From an uncultured Prochlorococcus sp. (lineage in GTDB: Bacteria; Cyanobacteriota; Cyanobacteriia; PCC-6307; Cyanobiaceae), in the NCBI GenBank assembly GCA_902622625.1, contig CACNQS010000003.1, positions 1-64,000 of the forward strand: DNA of 64,000 bases. The letters are read 5' to 3'. Shown here piece after piece: positions 62,216 to 64,000 of this stretch (positions within the stretch are counted from its first letter, which is position 1; each line of letters starts with the position of its first letter). A model generated the notes under the pieces. The model did no database searches. It was not told the origin of the DNA and worked only from the letters and a program-made list of their open reading frames with translations. Both the position numbers and the translations under genes were made by a program.

Positions 62216-63649
62216 ATGGCTAAAGATGCACTAATAGTCAAAACAACTCCTTTGCCTCAAAGTAGAATTTCATTCGAATTAGAGATACCATCTGAGACAT
62301 GCAAAACGTGTGTAAATGAAACAATAAGTTCTATCAGTCGTTCGGCTAAAATTCCGGGATTTAGACTTGGTAAGATTCCCAAACAAGTCTTAATCCAAAG
62401 AATTGGCATCACACAATTACATGCTTCTGCTCTGGAAAAAATTATTGATAAATCATGGCAAGAAGCGTTAAAAATAAAATCTATAGAGCCACTAAGTGAG
62501 CCAGAATTGGTAGATGGATTTGAATCTTTACTTGCAAAGTTTAGTCCTGAAAAATCACTTAAGGTTACTCTTCAAACTGATGTTGCACCAGAATTAAAAC
62601 TTAAAAAATCCAAAGGACTAAGTGTTGAAATATCAAAGACAAAGTTTGATCCTAAGTCAATAGATGAAGCGCTAGAAAAATCAAGAAATCAGTTTGCAAA
62701 CATTATTCCAGTTACTAATAGAGCAGCAAAATTGGGTGATATTGCTGTAGTTAGTTTCAAAGGAAAATATAAAGATTCTGGTAAAGAGATTGATGGTGGA
62801 ACAAGTGAATCAATGGATCTTGAGTTAGAAAAGAACAAAATGATTCCCGGTTTCGTTGAGGGAATCGTGAAGATGAAAATTGGTGATACTAAAACACTTA
62901 ACCTTAAATTTCCTGATGATTATTCTCATGAGGATTCAAGAGGCAAAGAAGCAATTTTTGAAGTAAATCTTAAGGATCTTAAGGAAAAAGAATTGCCTGA
63001 ACTTAATGACGATTTTGCAAAACAGTCTGGCAACAAAGAATCATTAAAAGAGTTAAAGAAAGATATTGAAAAGCAACTTAAAGACAATTTTGAAAAAACT
63101 CAAAAAGATATCAAAATTGAAGCTTTATTAGATGCCTTAACAAACGAATTGGTTGCTGAAATTCCAAAATCTATGATTGATATAGAAGTAAGGAATAATA
63201 TTGAGCAAACCGCTCAAAGATTTGCTCAACAAGGTCTTGATGTAAAATCTACTTTCACTCCGGAATTAGTTAAGTCATTAGCAGAGTCCACAAGGCCTCA
63301 AGCTGAAAAAAATGTTCAAAGAAATTTAGCTTTAAAAGCATTAGCTGAAAAAGAAAATATAGCAGTGGAGAAAAATGAAATTGATTTAAAAATGAAAGAT
63401 TATGAAAATGCAATCTCTCAATCTTCAAAACAAATAGATATTAAAAAATTAACAGAAGTAGTAAGTAACGATCTACTCAAAGAAAAATTAATAATTTGGC
63501 TTGAAGAAAATTCTGAAGTAAAAGAAAAAACTACAAAAACTTCTAAAGCTACCAAAACCCCTAAAACTACAAAAGCGACAAAAACTACGACGAAAACTAC
63601 AAAAACTTCAAAAACAACAAAAACTCCAAATAAAAAAGAAAAAAAATAA
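62216..63649 (+). CDS. tig: Trigger factor
   Basis: Ribosome-bound chaperone and prolyl isomerase. 477 aa. Ribosome-binding loop GFRLGKIP (48-55) in the N-domain; FKBP-type domain about 155-245 (GDIAVVSFKGKYKDSGKEIDG; MKIGDTKTLNLKFPDDY); helical C-domain to about 430. The last 45 or so residues are almost only Lys and Thr with some Ser, Ala and Pro (KTTKTSKATKTPKTT and repeats), like a histone H1 tail. First gene of the tig-clpP run. Confidence 0.96.
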   Translation: MAKDALIVKTTPLPQSRISFELEIPSETCKTCVNETISSISRSAKIPGFRLGKIPKQVLIQRIGITQLHASALEKIIDKSWQEALKIKSIEPLSEPELVDGFESLLAKFSPEKSLKVTLQTDVAPELKLKKSKGLSVEISKTKFDPKSIDEALEKSRNQFANIIPVTNRAAKLGDIAVVSFKGKYKDSGKEIDGGTSESMDLELEKNKMIPGFVEGIVKMKIGDTKTLNLKFPDDYSHEDSRGKEAIFEVNLKDLKEKELPELNDDFAKQSGNKESLKELKKDIEKQLKDNFEKTQKDIKIEALLDALTNELVAEIPKSMIDIEVRNNIEQTAQRFAQQGLDVKSTFTPELVKSLAESTRPQAEKNVQRNLALKALAEKENIAVEKNEIDLKMKDYENAISQSSKQIDIKKLTEVVSNDLLKEKLIIWLEENSEVKEKTTKTSKATKTPKTTKATKTTTKTTKTSKTTKTPNKKEKK

Positions 63650-63714
63650 TTTATGAAATTTCTTACTAATTAAACAAAAACCCCTTAAATTATTTATAAG
63701 TCAAATACTAATTT

Positions 63715-64000
63715 GTGAACTCAGAAAAAAAACATTTAATTCAAAGCTCAATAAGTTCTTACGAAAGTAATAATAAAACTTTTGCCGCTGTTCCTACTGT
63801 TATAGAACAATCAGGTAGAGGAGAAAGAGCTTTTGATATATATTCAAGACTATTGAGGGAGAGAATAATTTTTTTAGGTACTGGAATTAATGATCAAGTA
63901 TCTGACTCACTTGTTGCTCAATTATTATTTCTTGAAGCGGAAGATCCCGAAAAAGACATACAAATATATATCAATTCTCCTGGAGGCTCAGTAACTGCGG
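63715..64000 (+). CDS. clpP: ATP-dependent Clp protease proteolytic subunit (5' part)
   Basis: 95 codons are visible from a GTG start at 63715; the rest is beyond the window, including the catalytic His and Asp. [17 protein letters not shown] is followed by the family core [41 protein letters not shown], and [11 protein letters not shown] just before the catalytic Ser region. Placed 65 bp behind tig, as in the usual tig-clpP-clpX order, so clpX is expected next. Confidence 0.93.
   Translation, partial: MNSEKKHLIQSSISSYESNNKTFAAVPTVIEQSGRGERAFDIYSRLLRERIIFLGTGINDQVSDSLVAQLLFLEAEDPEKDIQIYINSPGGSVTA

Overview
The window looks like a piece of the chromosome of a high-light-adapted Prochlorococcus. 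This rests on very low GC, tightly packed genes and weak or absent Shine-Dalgarno sequences. It also rests on cyanobacterial markers: PsaC, PsbZ, NdhS, the response regulator RpaB, a heme oxygenase, an aspartokinase with tandem ACT domains, and the gene orders psaC / acpP-fabF-tkt, asd-dapA-rnj, psbZ-ribH and tig-clpP. The strain cannot be named from the sequence alone. I see no insertion sequence, prophage, CRISPR array or integrase; this is core genome.

Layout. 1-10800: heme oxygenase (cut by the window edge), a conserved unknown, icd with an unusual leader, a minus-strand run of a cation/proton antiporter, alpha/beta hydrolase, aldose-epimerase-like protein and DUF1537 sugar-acid kinase, then glycogen phosphorylase and two unknowns. 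10870-12900: an RNA-processing patch (tRNA-Arg, RNase P RNA, RNase III, ndhS, rimM). 12900-20200: glmS, psaC, acpP-fabF, transketolase, and thiC behind a TPP riboswitch. 20400-24450: DUF3188-like protein, M20 amidohydrolase, TPR protein, ruvB, smpB and a small conserved protein. 24470-29830: lysS, rpaB, mreD, mreC, mreB and ssb. 29820-37920: DedA protein, ahcY, tsaE, PfkB kinase, second alpha/beta hydrolase, a group 2 sigma factor, mgtE, a FluC/CrcB pair and a small secreted protein. 37910-48190: gyrB, miaA, infC, GntR regulator, cysE, secA, GNAT, NTF2-like protein, tRNA-Gly, ribH and psbZ. 48330-64000: mutS, cobH, holA, lysC, uvrB, a broken DUF561 gene, tilS, rnj, dapA, asd, tig and clpP (cut by the window edge).

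How the genes fit together. lysC, asd and dapA give the first steps of the aspartate/lysine pathway. glgP, tkt, icd and a PfkB kinase serve central carbon metabolism. psaC, psbZ, ndhS, heme oxygenase and RpaB serve photosynthetic electron transport and its light control. rnpB, rnc, rnj, rimM, tilS, miaA and tsaE mature RNA.

Streamlining is extreme. Many convergent pairs overlap or lie within 15 bp. Two pairs share interlocked stop codons, and four minus-strand pairs are coupled through ATGA. The only stretch over 300 bp without an intact gene is 56634-57087, which holds the remains of a DUF561 gene. The observations most worth a second look are that pseudogene, the icd leader (stem-loop plus an upstream ORF with a strong ribosome binding site), a terminator-like hairpin in the gyrB leader, the TPP riboswitch, and the orphan sugar-acid-kinase cassette.
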